Assembly: GCA_903893545.1 (NCBI GenBank)
Contig: CAITMJ010000009.1
Span: 235,045 to 299,044 of the forward strand
Reading direction: 5' to 3'
DNA length: 64,000 bases
Source: an uncultured Chlamydiae bacterium
GTDB taxonomy: Bacteria; Chlamydiota; Chlamydiia; Chlamydiales; SM23-39
In this document: in pieces, positions 1-7,986 of the stretch
Layout of the letters: every line of letters starts with the position of its first letter
Position numbering within the stretch: the first letter of the stretch is position 1
The notes under the pieces: model-generated
Told to the model about the DNA's origin: nothing
The model's input: only the letters and a program-made list of their open reading frames with translations
The model's database searches: none
Made by a program: the position numbers and the translations under genes

Positions 1-2
1 AA

Positions 3-281
3 GGCGCCTCTGGCCTAGAGGCCAAGTTTCGCGGGCAAGCTTCGGCTGACTTTCAAAATGAGTTTTATGGGGGCCTAAAAGCCAAAACCGTGGCCGAAGG
101 GGTCGATTTTTGGGCAGAGCTCTCGGGGACGGCCGAGGAGCTGATCAATAATTTCCTCGGGGGGATCCGGAGCGGCATGACCTATGGTGGGGCTCGGAGC
201 CTCAAAGAATTGCAGAGAAAGGCCGAATTTGTCCAGGTATCTCCTGCCTATATCTATGAGAGCAAGCCTAGGCCTGCATAA
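3..281 (+). CDS. guaB: IMP dehydrogenase/GMP reductase family, C-terminal end (partial)
   Basis: The frame is open from the left window edge with no stop, so this is the 3' end of a gene that begins outside. The 92 visible residues carry the C-terminal signature of the (beta/alpha)8-barrel IMPDH/GMPR family: the IRSGMTYGGARSLKEL block (compare GLRSGMGYCGA in IMPDH), then KAEFVQVSPA and a short ESKPRP tail, close to the AEFVRITSAG-x-xESH end of IMPDH. IMPDH oxidises IMP to XMP for guanine nucleotide synthesis in the cytoplasm. The catalytic Cys loop and CBS domains are not in view. IMPDH fits better than GMP reductase because of the RSGMTY block, but this tail alone does not settle it. Confidence 0.72.
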   Translation, partial: GASGLEAKFRGQASADFQNEFYGGLKAKTVAEGVDFWAELSGTAEELINNFLGGIRSGMTYGGARSLKELQRKAEFVQVSPAYIYESKPRPA

Positions 282-333
282 AGAAGTACATTAAATTACC
301 CATCTCTTATAATGAGCAATAGGTAGAGAGAGT

Positions 334-1647
334 ATGGTAAAAGATTTTTTACACGCTGATAAAAAGATTTACGATTCAGTCCACGGATTTATCCCCTTTG
401 ATGAATTCGAGAAGGAACTGATCGACTCAATTCCCTTCCAACGGCTCCACTACATCCATCAACTGGGGATTGCCTATTTGGTCTACCCCGGGGCGACCCA
501 TACCCGTTTTGAGCACTCGCTCGGCGTCATGCTGCTCGCCTCGCTCATGTTCGACAAGATCTGCAAGTCAGTTCGCCCTGACGTATTCCACTTTGTCCCC
601 CGAAAAGGGTCGTCTGACTTCCTCTATTGGCGACGAGTGATCCGGATGGCAGCTCTTTGCCATGATTTAGGCCATTTACCCTTCTCCCATGTCGCCGAAA
701 AAGACCTTCTGACTCCCTGGGGCCACGAACAGATGACCTTAAAAGTGATCGACAGCCCCCATTTAAAACCCGTCTGGGATAAACTTAAGGCGACCCCCTC
801 CTATTTAGAAGACCTCATCGATCGGGACATCATCGAAGACATTAAGAAGATTTCGATTGGAGAAGCAAAGTGGAAGGCGCTGACCGGCAAGGGCTTTACC
901 CCTTGGGAGCGGATCGTCTCAGAGCTGATTACCGGAGATTTTTTTGGAGCTGATCGGATCGATTATTTGATTCGAGATGCAAAGAGCACCGGAGTAGCCT
1001 ATGGGCTTTTCGATTACCATCAACTCATCGAGATGCTCCGCATCTTGCCGAGCGTCGATAGGGGAGCGGACGAGCTTCAACTCGGGATCGATGAAAACGG
1101 ATTAGAATCGTGCGAAGCCTTACTTCTCGCTCGCCATTTTATGCACCGCCGCATCTACCAATACTCTTCTGTAAAAGCCTACAATTTTCACCTCCGCCGC
1201 TACATGAAAGCCAATTTCACAGCAAAGATGTTTGAGGATTTAGAGACATTTTTATCCATTAGCGACACAGATGTGATCTCGTCGTTAAATAAAGCGGCTA
1301 AAGATCCAAAAGCTCCCGGCCATCAAGACGCAAAATGTGTCATCTATAGACAGCACCGGTTCCGCGCGATCGCCCTTCCCGACACGATGGCTGAAAAAGA
1401 TCTCAAAGAATACAAAGCCAAAAATAAACTCCAAGACACAGATATCGACTGGGAGTTTCAACGAAATAACGCGCCGCCAGAAAAACTATCATTCCCTGTT
1501 TCTCGAAGACACGTCGTCGTTCAAAAAGCGTGCAATTGCTCCGATCTTCTCTTAAAAGTTCCTTCGAAAAAATCGAACTGGGTTTACATTTCCCCAACCT
1601 GCGACTACGATTTAGTCGCCTTCCTGAGTTCCTGGCCGCACCAATGA
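334..1647 (+). CDS. HD-domain phosphohydrolase (SAMHD1/YwfO-like, putative dNTP triphosphohydrolase)
   Basis: A 437-aa cytoplasmic enzyme with a full HD metal site: H61 in TRFEHS, H110-D111 in CHDLGH, H114, and a distal Asp (D207) in GADRIDYL. The N-terminal KIYDSVHGFIPF and PFQRLHYIHQLG blocks are typical of the family that includes SAMHD1 and Bacillus YwfO, which cleave dNTPs to nucleosides and triphosphate. The substrate is inferred from family membership. The stop overlaps the next gene's ATG by four bases (ATGA), so the two are probably translationally coupled. The start ATG follows an AGAGAGT ribosome-binding stretch. The C-terminal third (about 300-437) is less conserved to my eye. Confidence 0.85.
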   Translation: MVKDFLHADKKIYDSVHGFIPFDEFEKELIDSIPFQRLHYIHQLGIAYLVYPGATHTRFEHSLGVMLLASLMFDKICKSVRPDVFHFVPRKGSSDFLYWRRVIRMAALCHDLGHLPFSHVAEKDLLTPWGHEQMTLKVIDSPHLKPVWDKLKATPSYLEDLIDRDIIEDIKKISIGEAKWKALTGKGFTPWERIVSELITGDFFGADRIDYLIRDAKSTGVAYGLFDYHQLIEMLRILPSVDRGADELQLGIDENGLESCEALLLARHFMHRRIYQYSSVKAYNFHLRRYMKANFTAKMFEDLETFLSISDTDVISSLNKAAKDPKAPGHQDAKCVIYRQHRFRAIALPDTMAEKDLKEYKAKNKLQDTDIDWEFQRNNAPPEKLSFPVSRRHVVVQKACNCSDLLLKVPSKKSNWVYISPTCDYDLVAFLSSWPHQ

Positions 1648-2909
1648 GTTTTCTCTCTAAAGTACGCAATGAGTTCTCCACTTTTCTCCCTTCTGAAAAG
1701 CGATTTTTCTTCTTTATTCTCTTTGTCGCCTTTTGTGTCGCTGCAGAGTATGGGATCACAAGGCCTGCCAGTAACGCCCTTTGCATCACCCTCTTCTCCT
1801 CTAAAATCTTTCCCTGGCTCTGGATTGCCACAGTACCCTTAAACCTCCTGGTCGTCTCCTTTTACACCCGGTTTTTACCCTCTATCGGCCCCTTAAAAAT
1901 GCTCGGGATCTTGGCCTCAATAACCGTCGCAGTCAATACCCTAGCCTCCTTTCTTATCCCCACATTTCCCAATTTCACCCTCTTTCAATTCATCTGGAAA
2001 GATATCTACGTCCTTTTCATGTACAAACAGCTCTGGTCCCTTGTCCATTCGACCATTAGCGCGTCTAAAGCAAAATACCTCTATGGCATCATCTATGCGA
2101 TGGGGACCGTTGGGACCCTTACCGGTGGCCTATTGCCTAGTTTTTTTGCCAAGAAACTGGGCTCCGAGCAGCTTTTTTTATTCACCCTTCCCATCTACAT
2201 CCTTCTCTTTCTCTTCTACCGAAAAGCGTTCCAGCATAGCACTGTCTCAGCTCAAGGACTCGCACAAAGTTTCCCTCAAGAAAAACCCGGCAAACTCGGT
2301 CCCATATTTCGAACTCCGCTTCTCTTCTCCGTTCTAGCGCTCGTGATCCTCATGCAATCTTCCATCGCCCTTATCGAATATCAATTCAACATCCACATCG
2401 AACAACATGTGACCGATTTAGACCTTCGCACGCAGTACGTTGGACGGATGCTCTCTTTGACAAACATCTTGAGCGGCGGTCTCCAATTTGTCGGATCATT
2501 TCTCCTCATCCACACCCTCGGCATTCGAGGCAGCCACCTCCTCATCCCGCTTCTTCTCCTAGTCAACGCAGCGGGGATGGCTTTTATGCCCTCTTTTGCC
2601 CTCATTTCCTTTTCCATCGTCTTTATCAAAGCAATCGATTTTTCCCTCTTCGGGGTCGTCCGAGAAATGCTCTATATCCCGATGAAACTCGACGAAAAGT
2701 TCCGGGCAAAAGCCGTTATCGACGTCTTTGCCTACCGCACCTCCAAAGCGCTCGCCTCCCTCTTTATCCTAGGGCTACAGCTCTTTGCCGGCATGCAGCT
2801 TCTCGCCTGGGTCAGCTACGCCACCGTTGCGATCCTCATCCTCTGGGCCAGCGTCGTCTGGTTCCTCCTCCGAAAGCACTATCCTGCGCCGGCAAAATTA
2901 ATAGATTGA
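1644..2909 (+). CDS. NTT/Npt (ADP/ATP carrier) superfamily transporter, divergent
   Basis: A 421-aa polytopic inner-membrane protein of about 11-12 hydrophobic segments. The opening (LPSEKRFFFFILFVAFCV, then EYGITRPASNAL), the mid-protein DIYVLFMYKQLWSLVHS block with GTLTGGLL, and the late VVREMLYIPMK-x(6)-AKAVIDVFAYR block match the plan of chlamydial NTT proteins, whose conserved KEMSFIPL...KGKAAIDV block sits in the same place. It is shorter and more diverged than the canonical ADP/ATP translocase at 43.2 kb, so the substrate (nucleotide, NAD or other) is unknown. ATG 1644 overlaps the upstream stop; an in-frame start at 1530 would lie deep inside the HD gene and is rejected. Confidence 0.8.
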   Translation: MSFLSKVRNEFSTFLPSEKRFFFFILFVAFCVAAEYGITRPASNALCITLFSSKIFPWLWIATVPLNLLVVSFYTRFLPSIGPLKMLGILASITVAVNTLASFLIPTFPNFTLFQFIWKDIYVLFMYKQLWSLVHSTISASKAKYLYGIIYAMGTVGTLTGGLLPSFFAKKLGSEQLFLFTLPIYILLFLFYRKAFQHSTVSAQGLAQSFPQEKPGKLGPIFRTPLLFSVLALVILMQSSIALIEYQFNIHIEQHVTDLDLRTQYVGRMLSLTNILSGGLQFVGSFLLIHTLGIRGSHLLIPLLLLVNAAGMAFMPSFALISFSIVFIKAIDFSLFGVVREMLYIPMKLDEKFRAKAVIDVFAYRTSKALASLFILGLQLFAGMQLLAWVSYATVAILILWASVVWFLLRKHYPAPAKLID

Positions 2910-2992
2910 TAATCAGCAGCTTACGCTAACCCTTAGACAAAGCGTGGCTCGGAGGATACAATTCTAACCCGAGTGATGGGGGACATGACCTT

Positions 2993-3409
2993 ATGATCTT
3001 AATACAATCAATGCATGCGAGTGAATGTGGTAAAGATTGTATAAACTGCCCAATCTTGTTTCCTTCCGGCACCATAAATAGTTTAACAATGTTCAATCTT
3101 CTTACTGGGCAGGAACCGAATTTTACTCTCGTTGGGCATAATCCGGTACATCTGCAGACCCATGGTGAAGCTGGGGATTTTGCGCATAATCTGACAGCTT
3201 TAGACTTGCAAAAGTGGAGAGAAGATTCGAGACGTTTTTTTACGAATGCTTCCAATAGCACGGCCCAGAATGAGCCTTTGCAGGAAATCCAACCCATTAT
3301 CGCCACTCCAACGAATAGTAGCTCACGAGTTGCCATTACGGCTTCTGTGATTGCGTTGGCATCAGCGATGATCCTAGAGGGTCTTCGTCAGTATTATTAT
3401 CCGCGCTGA
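2993..3409 (+). CDS. Hypothetical protein with C-terminal membrane anchor
   Basis: Not recognised. It encodes 138 aa with a Cys-containing N-terminus (Cys at about 12, 16 and 19), a polar Asn/Thr/Ser-rich middle and one C-terminal hydrophobic helix (about residues 113-130) ending in a short tyrosine/arginine tail, the look of a tail-anchored protein. The last 13 bases overlap the convergent LRR gene. No clear ribosome-binding site precedes the ATG. The opposite-strand frame over the same bases looks less protein-like (scattered Cys, Ser and Arg), so this strand is preferred. It may be lineage-restricted. Confidence 0.5.
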   Translation: MILIQSMHASECGKDCINCPILFPSGTINSLTMFNLLTGQEPNFTLVGHNPVHLQTHGEAGDFAHNLTALDLQKWREDSRRFFTNASNSTAQNEPLQEIQPIIATPTNSSSRVAITASVIALASAMILEGLRQYYYPR

Positions 3410-4236
3410 GAATAATGGATTTCTGGTCCTTCATAGTCCGGCTGAGAAATTCTCTTCTGGATTTCCTCTAAAACAGAAGGCGAAAACTCGCACTCCTTTG
3501 CGACGACAGAACAGTTTTTACTCAAGGTAAAAATTTCTTCCGGAAGGGAGGTAATCGGGTTGCGGGATATGTCGAATACTTGCAGATTTTTACATTGGCC
3601 AATCTCGCGTGGGATAGAGGTAATCTTATTGCCACCTAAAAAAAGACATTCCAGTTTTTTAAGCTTGCCAATATTAGAAGTGATTGATTTGAGCTGATTG
3701 TTGTTCAGTTTGAGCACTCGAAGCTCTATACAGTTGCCTATCGTTTCAGGCATAGAGGAAATCTGTTTTTCAAATGCAGAAATCACTTCCAAATCCCTGC
3801 AATCGCCGATCTGAGAGGGCAGCGCAGTAAGCTTAGGTTTGTCGAGATAATGCTGGGAAGCCTCCATTTCGGTTAAGCCAGAGACTCTGGGATAATTATC
3901 TACTTGAAAAAAAAGATGAGTCCATCTGTTTTTATAGGAAACCACCATGTTTTTCATTTCCTCTAACCGAAGGTTGTATTCAGGACTCTCTTTTTTCTCA
4001 TCGCACCAATTCTGAAGGCCTGTCAGGAAGGGAGACTGTTGATAATACGAACGGTGCAATCCTACGCAAATGGCATAGCCGATAGTAAGGAGAGCGGCAG
4101 AGATCAAATAATAATTTGTAACAAGGCCTACAATAATGGGAATGACTATGATGTGAATTTTGGAATCGAGAGGACGGCTTGTATCTGGAATCAATGAGTG
4201 TAGAAAATTTTCTCTATTTCCTTGTACTGCTATCAC
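3397..4236 (-). CDS. Leucine-rich-repeat protein with Inc-like bilobed hydrophobic domain
   Basis: It encodes about 279 aa. Near the N-terminus (about residues 28-62 from the GTG start) lie two closely spaced hydrophobic segments with a tight turn, as in chlamydial inclusion-membrane (Inc) proteins. About 60 charged residues follow, then four to five 23-residue LRRs of the small-ligand-free type, with units such as ITSIPREIGQCKNLQVFDIS. LRRs are protein-binding scaffolds; display at the inclusion membrane is inference. The longest frame begins with TTG at 4293. GTG at 4236 is preferred because AAGGA lies about 7 bases upstream. No ATG is available. It could instead be an inner-membrane protein. 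Confidence 0.7.
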   Translation of the reverse strand: MIAVQGNRENFLHSLIPDTSRPLDSKIHIIVIPIIVGLVTNYYLISAALLTIGYAICVGLHRSYYQQSPFLTGLQNWCDEKKESPEYNLRLEEMKNMVVSYKNRWTHLFFQVDNYPRVSGLTEMEASQHYLDKPKLTALPSQIGDCRDLEVISAFEKQISSMPETIGNCIELRVLKLNNNQLKSITSNIGKLKKLECLFLGGNKITSIPREIGQCKNLQVFDISRNPITSLPEEIFTLSKNCSVVAKECEFSPSVLEEIQKRISQPDYEGPEIHYSQRG

Positions 4237-4318
4237 AAAGCCATCCTTCTGGTTAGGTCCAGATATTCTACCATAAGCGATGGTTTTATACAAATATTAC
4301 AGTAAATTAAATATTTCT

Positions 4319-4810
4319 TTATAAAAACTTCTGAAACATTTGATAATTCGGCTCCTGGGTAATTTCCGGCACGAGTTCTACATAGATAACGCAATCTTTT
4401 TCATCGAGAATGAATACCGATCTGGCGAGTAAGCCCGCCAAAGGTCCATCTTGGACAAGAAGGCCGTAGGCTTTTCCAAAGTCTTTATTTCTCATCATCG
4501 AAAGAGTCAATACGTTGCGAACGCTTTCCTGTTCGCAGAAGCGTTTTTGTGCGAAGGGAAGGTCTGCTGAGATGGTCAAAAAGAGTTGGTTGGGATGCTT
4601 TTTGGCCAGCTCGTTCATGTGCTTGGTCATGGTGGAGCAGACACCGGTGTCAAGGCTTGGAACCGTGGAGAAAAGCTTCTTCTTTCCATGAAATTCTGCC
4701 AAATGGCGATCGTTTAAATCTTTGTCGACAAGAGTAAATTCGGGCGCTTTTGCATGTAGGGCGAGGGGAGAGCCGGTAAGATGAATCGGTTTGCCTTTAA
4801 AAGTGACCAT
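4319..4810 (-). CDS. tpx: Thiol peroxidase Tpx (atypical 2-Cys peroxiredoxin)
   Basis: The 163-aa length and sequence match the Tpx family. The peroxidatic Cys is C58 in PSLDTGVCSTMT (Thr at -3) and the resolving Cys is C92 in RFCEQE. The LARSVFILDE and YVELVPEITQEPNY tail is typical. Tpx reduces lipid and alkyl hydroperoxides using thioredoxin; E. coli Tpx is periplasmic, but no signal peptide is visible here. AGAGG lies 5 bases before the ATG. It begins 9 bases after the methyltransferase stop and so appears to be the last gene of the leftward polyketide synthase operon, perhaps protecting its product or membrane lipids (inference). Confidence 0.92.
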   Translation of the reverse strand: MVTFKGKPIHLTGSPLALHAKAPEFTLVDKDLNDRHLAEFHGKKKLFSTVPSLDTGVCSTMTKHMNELAKKHPNQLFLTISADLPFAQKRFCEQESVRNVLTLSMMRNKDFGKAYGLLVQDGPLAGLLARSVFILDEKDCVIYVELVPEITQEPNYQMFQKFL

Positions 4811-4819
4811 AGGAACCTC

Positions 4820-5554
4820 TTAAAATATTTGTTTTTGAGCGATTCCACAATACCCTGAAAGAAGTGAGCGAGTAAAGCGAAAGGAAAAATTAGGCGGAAC
4901 GGTTCTTGAAAGGAGCATTTTCAATGTGGCAAAGGAAAAGATTTTCGGAGCGAGACCTACCCAGTGGATAGGTTTTAGTTTGTAGGCTTCAAGATGATCT
5001 TGGAGTTCTTTCGGCCGGATGAAGAGAGGATAGACGTGTAAGTTCGGGGGCGTGTTTTTCACAAACCACTCCATGCCTTTAATGACGGTGAGATAACTGA
5101 AGACATTCCGGTTAAAGGTATGGAAGAAGAAAAGTCCTCCCGGTTTTAAAACTCTTGCCCCTTCTGCGATGAGGAGGTTGGGCTCTTCGATGTGCTCCAA
5201 GACGTCCATGGCGCAGACGACATCGAAGGAGTCTTTTGGGAAGGGGAGGGAGTAGGCATTGGCTTGGAGGTATTGGACAGTGTCGGTAGAGTCTTGTTTT
5301 TTTGCCACCGCTAAGCTCGACTCGGAAAGGTCGATCCCTGTGACGGTGTGCCCCATTTTTGCCAGCGGGTTGGAGAGAAAGCCAGCTCCACATCCGATAT
5401 CGAGGATAGAGACTTGTTTTGCGATTCTTTGCTCAATTTCTTGGATGACCCAAGGGGTGCGAACGGCATTTTCTCTTCGGAGAAGTGCGACCGGGTGGTC
5501 GAGGCGATGGATCCACTCGTCTCCGAGATCATTGTAGAATTCATTGTTGATCAT
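4820..5554 (-). CDS. UbiG-like class I SAM-dependent O-methyltransferase
   Basis: It encodes 244 aa with a Rossmann methyltransferase fold: motif I LDIGCGAGFL (51-60), an acidic GIDLSESSL strand, the CAMDVLEHIEEP motif and LKPGGLFFF. The overall order, with the EFYNDLGDEWW-like N-terminus, resembles UbiG, which O-methylates catechol intermediates of ubiquinone synthesis. Here it overlaps the membrane-protein gene by 14 bases and follows a type III polyketide synthase, so methylation of an alkylresorcinol, pyrone or quinone made by that synthase is at least as likely as a ubiquinone role. The symbol is withheld for that reason. A GGAAAGAGAG stretch precedes the ATG. Confidence 0.85.
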   Translation of the reverse strand: MINNEFYNDLGDEWIHRLDHPVALLRRENAVRTPWVIQEIEQRIAKQVSILDIGCGAGFLSNPLAKMGHTVTGIDLSESSLAVAKKQDSTDTVQYLQANAYSLPFPKDSFDVVCAMDVLEHIEEPNLLIAEGARVLKPGGLFFFHTFNRNVFSYLTVIKGMEWFVKNTPPNLHVYPLFIRPKELQDHLEAYKLKPIHWVGLAPKIFSFATLKMLLSRTVPPNFSFRFTRSLLSGYCGIAQKQIF

Positions 5555-6047
5555 GCAAGCTCTCTTTCCAAAGGACGTTCCAAAAAATGATCTGATAAAA
5601 AAGAAAGGCGCTCATCGCTGCAAATTGCCCATAGAGAAAGAGGTGGAGCGCTTCGGGATTATTTAGCCAAGAAAAGATCCAGCTCTCCACTTGGACGCCT
5701 TGAACAACTGGCCACATAAAACCGGCTGCAGTCAAGGTGATCGGATGGAGCGTAAATAGCACGGCATGGAGCCACTGCTCTGAAGCGGGGCAAACTTCCT
5801 TGTGGACGAACTCATCTTTTGTGACAAAAAGGGTCGAAAATACCGCGAGGACAATGTAGGTGATGAGCATGGCTTTTGAAAAGGGGACCCAAAGGACAAA
5901 GCCCATGCAGCAAAGAACGGTGAGAGTGTCGAGAGGGTGGCCGATCCGCTCCCACTTGGGAAGGCCCCGCCGCACATGAAAAACTGCCTCATCAAAGAAA
6001 ATCGCCAGAGCTTGGAGAACAAAAGGAATTAATGCTGTGTACCACAT
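5541..6047 (-). CDS. Polytopic membrane protein of the polyketide synthase operon
   Basis: A 168-aa protein with about four hydrophobic segments (near 5-20, 45-65, 70-90 and 140-160). I do not recognise a named family. It has two DExxxH/DExxH-type motifs, FFDEAVFH (about 17-24) and KDEFVH (about 97-102), plus GHPLD and LHAVLFTLHP, so conserved acidic and His residues sit near membrane faces, as in membrane metalloenzymes. It lacks the C-terminal motifs of isoprenylcysteine methyltransferase-like BpsB/YpbQ, which partners a type III PKS in Bacillus. It overlaps both neighbours (14 bases with the methyltransferase, 19 with the synthase), which implies tight coupling. A role modifying the polyketide is inferred from context. 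Confidence 0.72.
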   Translation of the reverse strand: MWYTALIPFVLQALAIFFDEAVFHVRRGLPKWERIGHPLDTLTVLCCMGFVLWVPFSKAMLITYIVLAVFSTLFVTKDEFVHKEVCPASEQWLHAVLFTLHPITLTAAGFMWPVVQGVQVESWIFSWLNNPEALHLFLYGQFAAMSAFLFYQIIFWNVLWKESLHDQQ

Positions 6048-7147
6048 TGCATTTCTAAAATAGAGCCGCAGATACTAAGACCGGGACCAAAGGCAAGGCT
6101 GACAATGGGAGTTTTGTTAGGAGCTTCTTCGATCATATCCTTCCAGATGTGCGGCAGGGTTGCTGATGACATGTTGCCACATTTCTCTAAGATTTGGAAG
6201 CTGTGTTTTATTTGAGAATCTTTTAGACCTAGAATCTCCTGCACATACATTAAGATTTTCGGGCCGCCTGGATGCACGGCAAAGAGGGCATTTTTGCAAA
6301 GCTCTTCTGCTGTCCATGGACTATCTTTAGAGAGCCTCTCCAAAAAGCCTTTGAGAGTTCTTGCGATAAGGACAGGGACTTCTTTCGATAAGGACATGGC
6401 AAAGCCCCAGTTGACGACATCCCAGCTCATCGCCGATATTGAATTGGGGATGATCTCTTCGCGGGTCGCATGGAGACAAATGCCTTCTTTTGTGTATCCC
6501 ATGCTGTACTTGATAAATCCATCGGCAAAAAGGCTTTGCGATACGAGCTGATCGGAAGTGTGCAGGGAAGGATTGGCGTGGATCGAGCAGATTTCTGTAT
6601 GAACGATATCGGCCCGAGTTTTTTTAGGGGAGGAGAGCAGAAAGCCCTTGGCCATCCGAAGGGCGGGGATCGAACCGTAGCATCCCATGTGGTAGGCGTG
6701 GGTGACGGTTGTCGTTTCTCCCCAGTTTTTCTTCGAGACGAGTTTTTGTGCGCTACTTGGAGCGACATACCCTGTGCAGGTGACGTGAATGAGATCATCC
6801 GGAGCTATTTTTTCATCTGCATAAAACTCCTCAAGCACCCGGTCAGCGTGTTTTGCATAGAGGGCGACCCTCGTATCAAGACCTAATCCGGCTGGATTTT
6901 CAAGCAGGCGGAAAATTTCCATCCTGCTCCAGTCCCGATGGAGATAGTCAGTTGAGATATGCCCTCTTTTTGCAATGCGATCGGGTTTGCAGCCGACTTT
7001 CCAAAGCTTTTCTTCTAAGGCTTTTGCAAATTCTGGCGAGCCACCTTCTGCTTGCGAATGAGCCGCGACGAGCCATTGGAGGGTATTTTCCTGCAACGTC
7101 TCAAACGGGGGGCGAATCGAGTGAAAATCAGAGAGAAGGAGATTCAT
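6029..7147 (-). CDS. Type III polyketide synthase (chalcone/stilbene synthase family)
   Basis: It encodes 372 aa in the thiolase fold with the complete catalytic triad: C156 in YHMGCYGSIPA, H292 in FAVHPGGPK and N325 in CGNMSSAT. Such enzymes extend an acyl-CoA starter with malonyl-CoA and cyclise the chain to resorcinols, pyrones or phloroglucinols. A long-chain phenolic lipid or quinone-like product is inferred from the downstream methyltransferase and membrane protein. Upstream in-frame TTG 7186 and ATG 7159 exist; ATG 7147 is chosen because GGAA lies about 7 bases before it, but the choice is weak. The divergent small gene begins at 7199, leaving about 50 bases for both promoters. Confidence 0.9.
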   Translation of the reverse strand: MNLLLSDFHSIRPPFETLQENTLQWLVAAHSQAEGGSPEFAKALEEKLWKVGCKPDRIAKRGHISTDYLHRDWSRMEIFRLLENPAGLGLDTRVALYAKHADRVLEEFYADEKIAPDDLIHVTCTGYVAPSSAQKLVSKKNWGETTTVTHAYHMGCYGSIPALRMAKGFLLSSPKKTRADIVHTEICSIHANPSLHTSDQLVSQSLFADGFIKYSMGYTKEGICLHATREEIIPNSISAMSWDVVNWGFAMSLSKEVPVLIARTLKGFLERLSKDSPWTAEELCKNALFAVHPGGPKILMYVQEILGLKDSQIKHSFQILEKCGNMSSATLPHIWKDMIEEAPNKTPIVSLAFGPGLSICGSILEMQCGTQH

Positions 7148-7198
7148 TTTGCGTTCCATTTTGCAAATAAATTGGAAATAGTGCAATGAAAAGAAATT

Positions 7199-7390
7199 AT
7201 GAGAAGATTGTTTTGGCTCCTGGTTTTAATGGGTTCATATCTCTGGGTTCTGACCTCGGGGAACGACCATTTTGTCCTTGAAAAAGGGCAGGCGATTTAC
7301 CAAACGGTTGCAAAATGGATCGAAGATGCCGATGCCGATTTTCAGCTAAAGAACTCCAAGTCAAAGAAAAAATCCCGCCGTTGGGATTAA
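7199..7390 (+). CDS. Small hypothetical protein with N-terminal membrane/signal segment
   Basis: Not recognised. It encodes 63 aa: a hydrophobic N-terminal segment (about residues 3-19, WLLVLMGSYLWVL), a short helical middle and a very basic C-terminal tail rich in Lys, Ser and Arg. It may be a bitopic inner-membrane peptide with a cytoplasmic basic tail, or a small exported protein. It is divergent from the polyketide synthase and overlaps the convergent gene by four bases. Support comes from placement and a sensible hydrophobic pattern rather than homology. Confidence 0.5.
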   Translation: MRRLFWLLVLMGSYLWVLTSGNDHFVLEKGQAIYQTVAKWIEDADADFQLKNSKSKKKSRRWD

Positions 7391-7932
7391 TAACCGATTT
7401 GATGGGAGGAGCGGAATCTTTCCCAAATATAGATCACTGAATGATTGGGAACATATTCTGCGTGCTTTCTATAAATAGGTTTTTCAAGGGCTTCATTCTT
7501 CCATGCGGTAATTGCATAGAGCGGGCCTGTCTGTCCCATGGGGGTCACTTTTTCTTTTTGTAAAAGCGTTAACCCAAGAGGGGTTGTGATCGCTTCTATT
7601 ACCTTGCTAAAGTCGCCGGAAGTACTGCCTAAAATCATCCAACGTCCATAAGGGGTGTGGATTGCTGTGGGCGCCATATAAGAAAGTTCTAAGACGAGTC
7701 CTGTTTCTGTTTGATTGTAAAAGTAATTTGGCCCGTCGTTAAAATAGCTCTTATAATTGGACCATGGTTTTTCGTTATCGTCGCTGCAAGTAGTCACATG
7801 CGTGTGGATGTATCGGCCGATTTGGTACGCTTTTTCTAACAAGGCAAAATCGTTGGCATTTGCAAAAATCGAACTCACTGACATTGAAGTCTCCATCGAT
7901 AGACTTTTCAAAGCATACACAACGGGATTCAT
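7387..7932 (-). CDS. Hypothetical protein, about 180 aa
   Basis: Not recognised. It is a soluble-looking 181-aa protein rich in aromatic and polar residues, with no signal peptide or membrane span. ATG 7932 is the longest start; an in-frame ATG at 7896 is an alternative, and neither has a strong ribosome-binding site. It lies convergent to the 63-aa gene (4-base overlap) and divergent from the lipoprotein gene at 7987, so the 54-base gap should carry both promoters. The residue composition is normal for a real gene. Confidence 0.6.
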   Translation of the reverse strand: MNPVVYALKSLSMETSMSVSSIFANANDFALLEKAYQIGRYIHTHVTTCSDDNEKPWSNYKSYFNDGPNYFYNQTETGLVLELSYMAPTAIHTPYGRWMILGSTSGDFSKVIEAITTPLGLTLLQKEKVTPMGQTGPLYAITAWKNEALEKPIYRKHAEYVPNHSVIYIWERFRSSHQIGY

Positions 7933-7986
7933 GTTGACAATGCCAGAGCTCTTCGAGTATTCGGAAGGAAAAGAAGAGAATCTCCG

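Noticed and set aside
2926..3336. Minus-strand 136-aa frame opposite the hypothetical gene at 2993
   Set aside because: Scattered Cys and Arg, no domain or signal, and it overlaps the better plus-strand frame almost fully.
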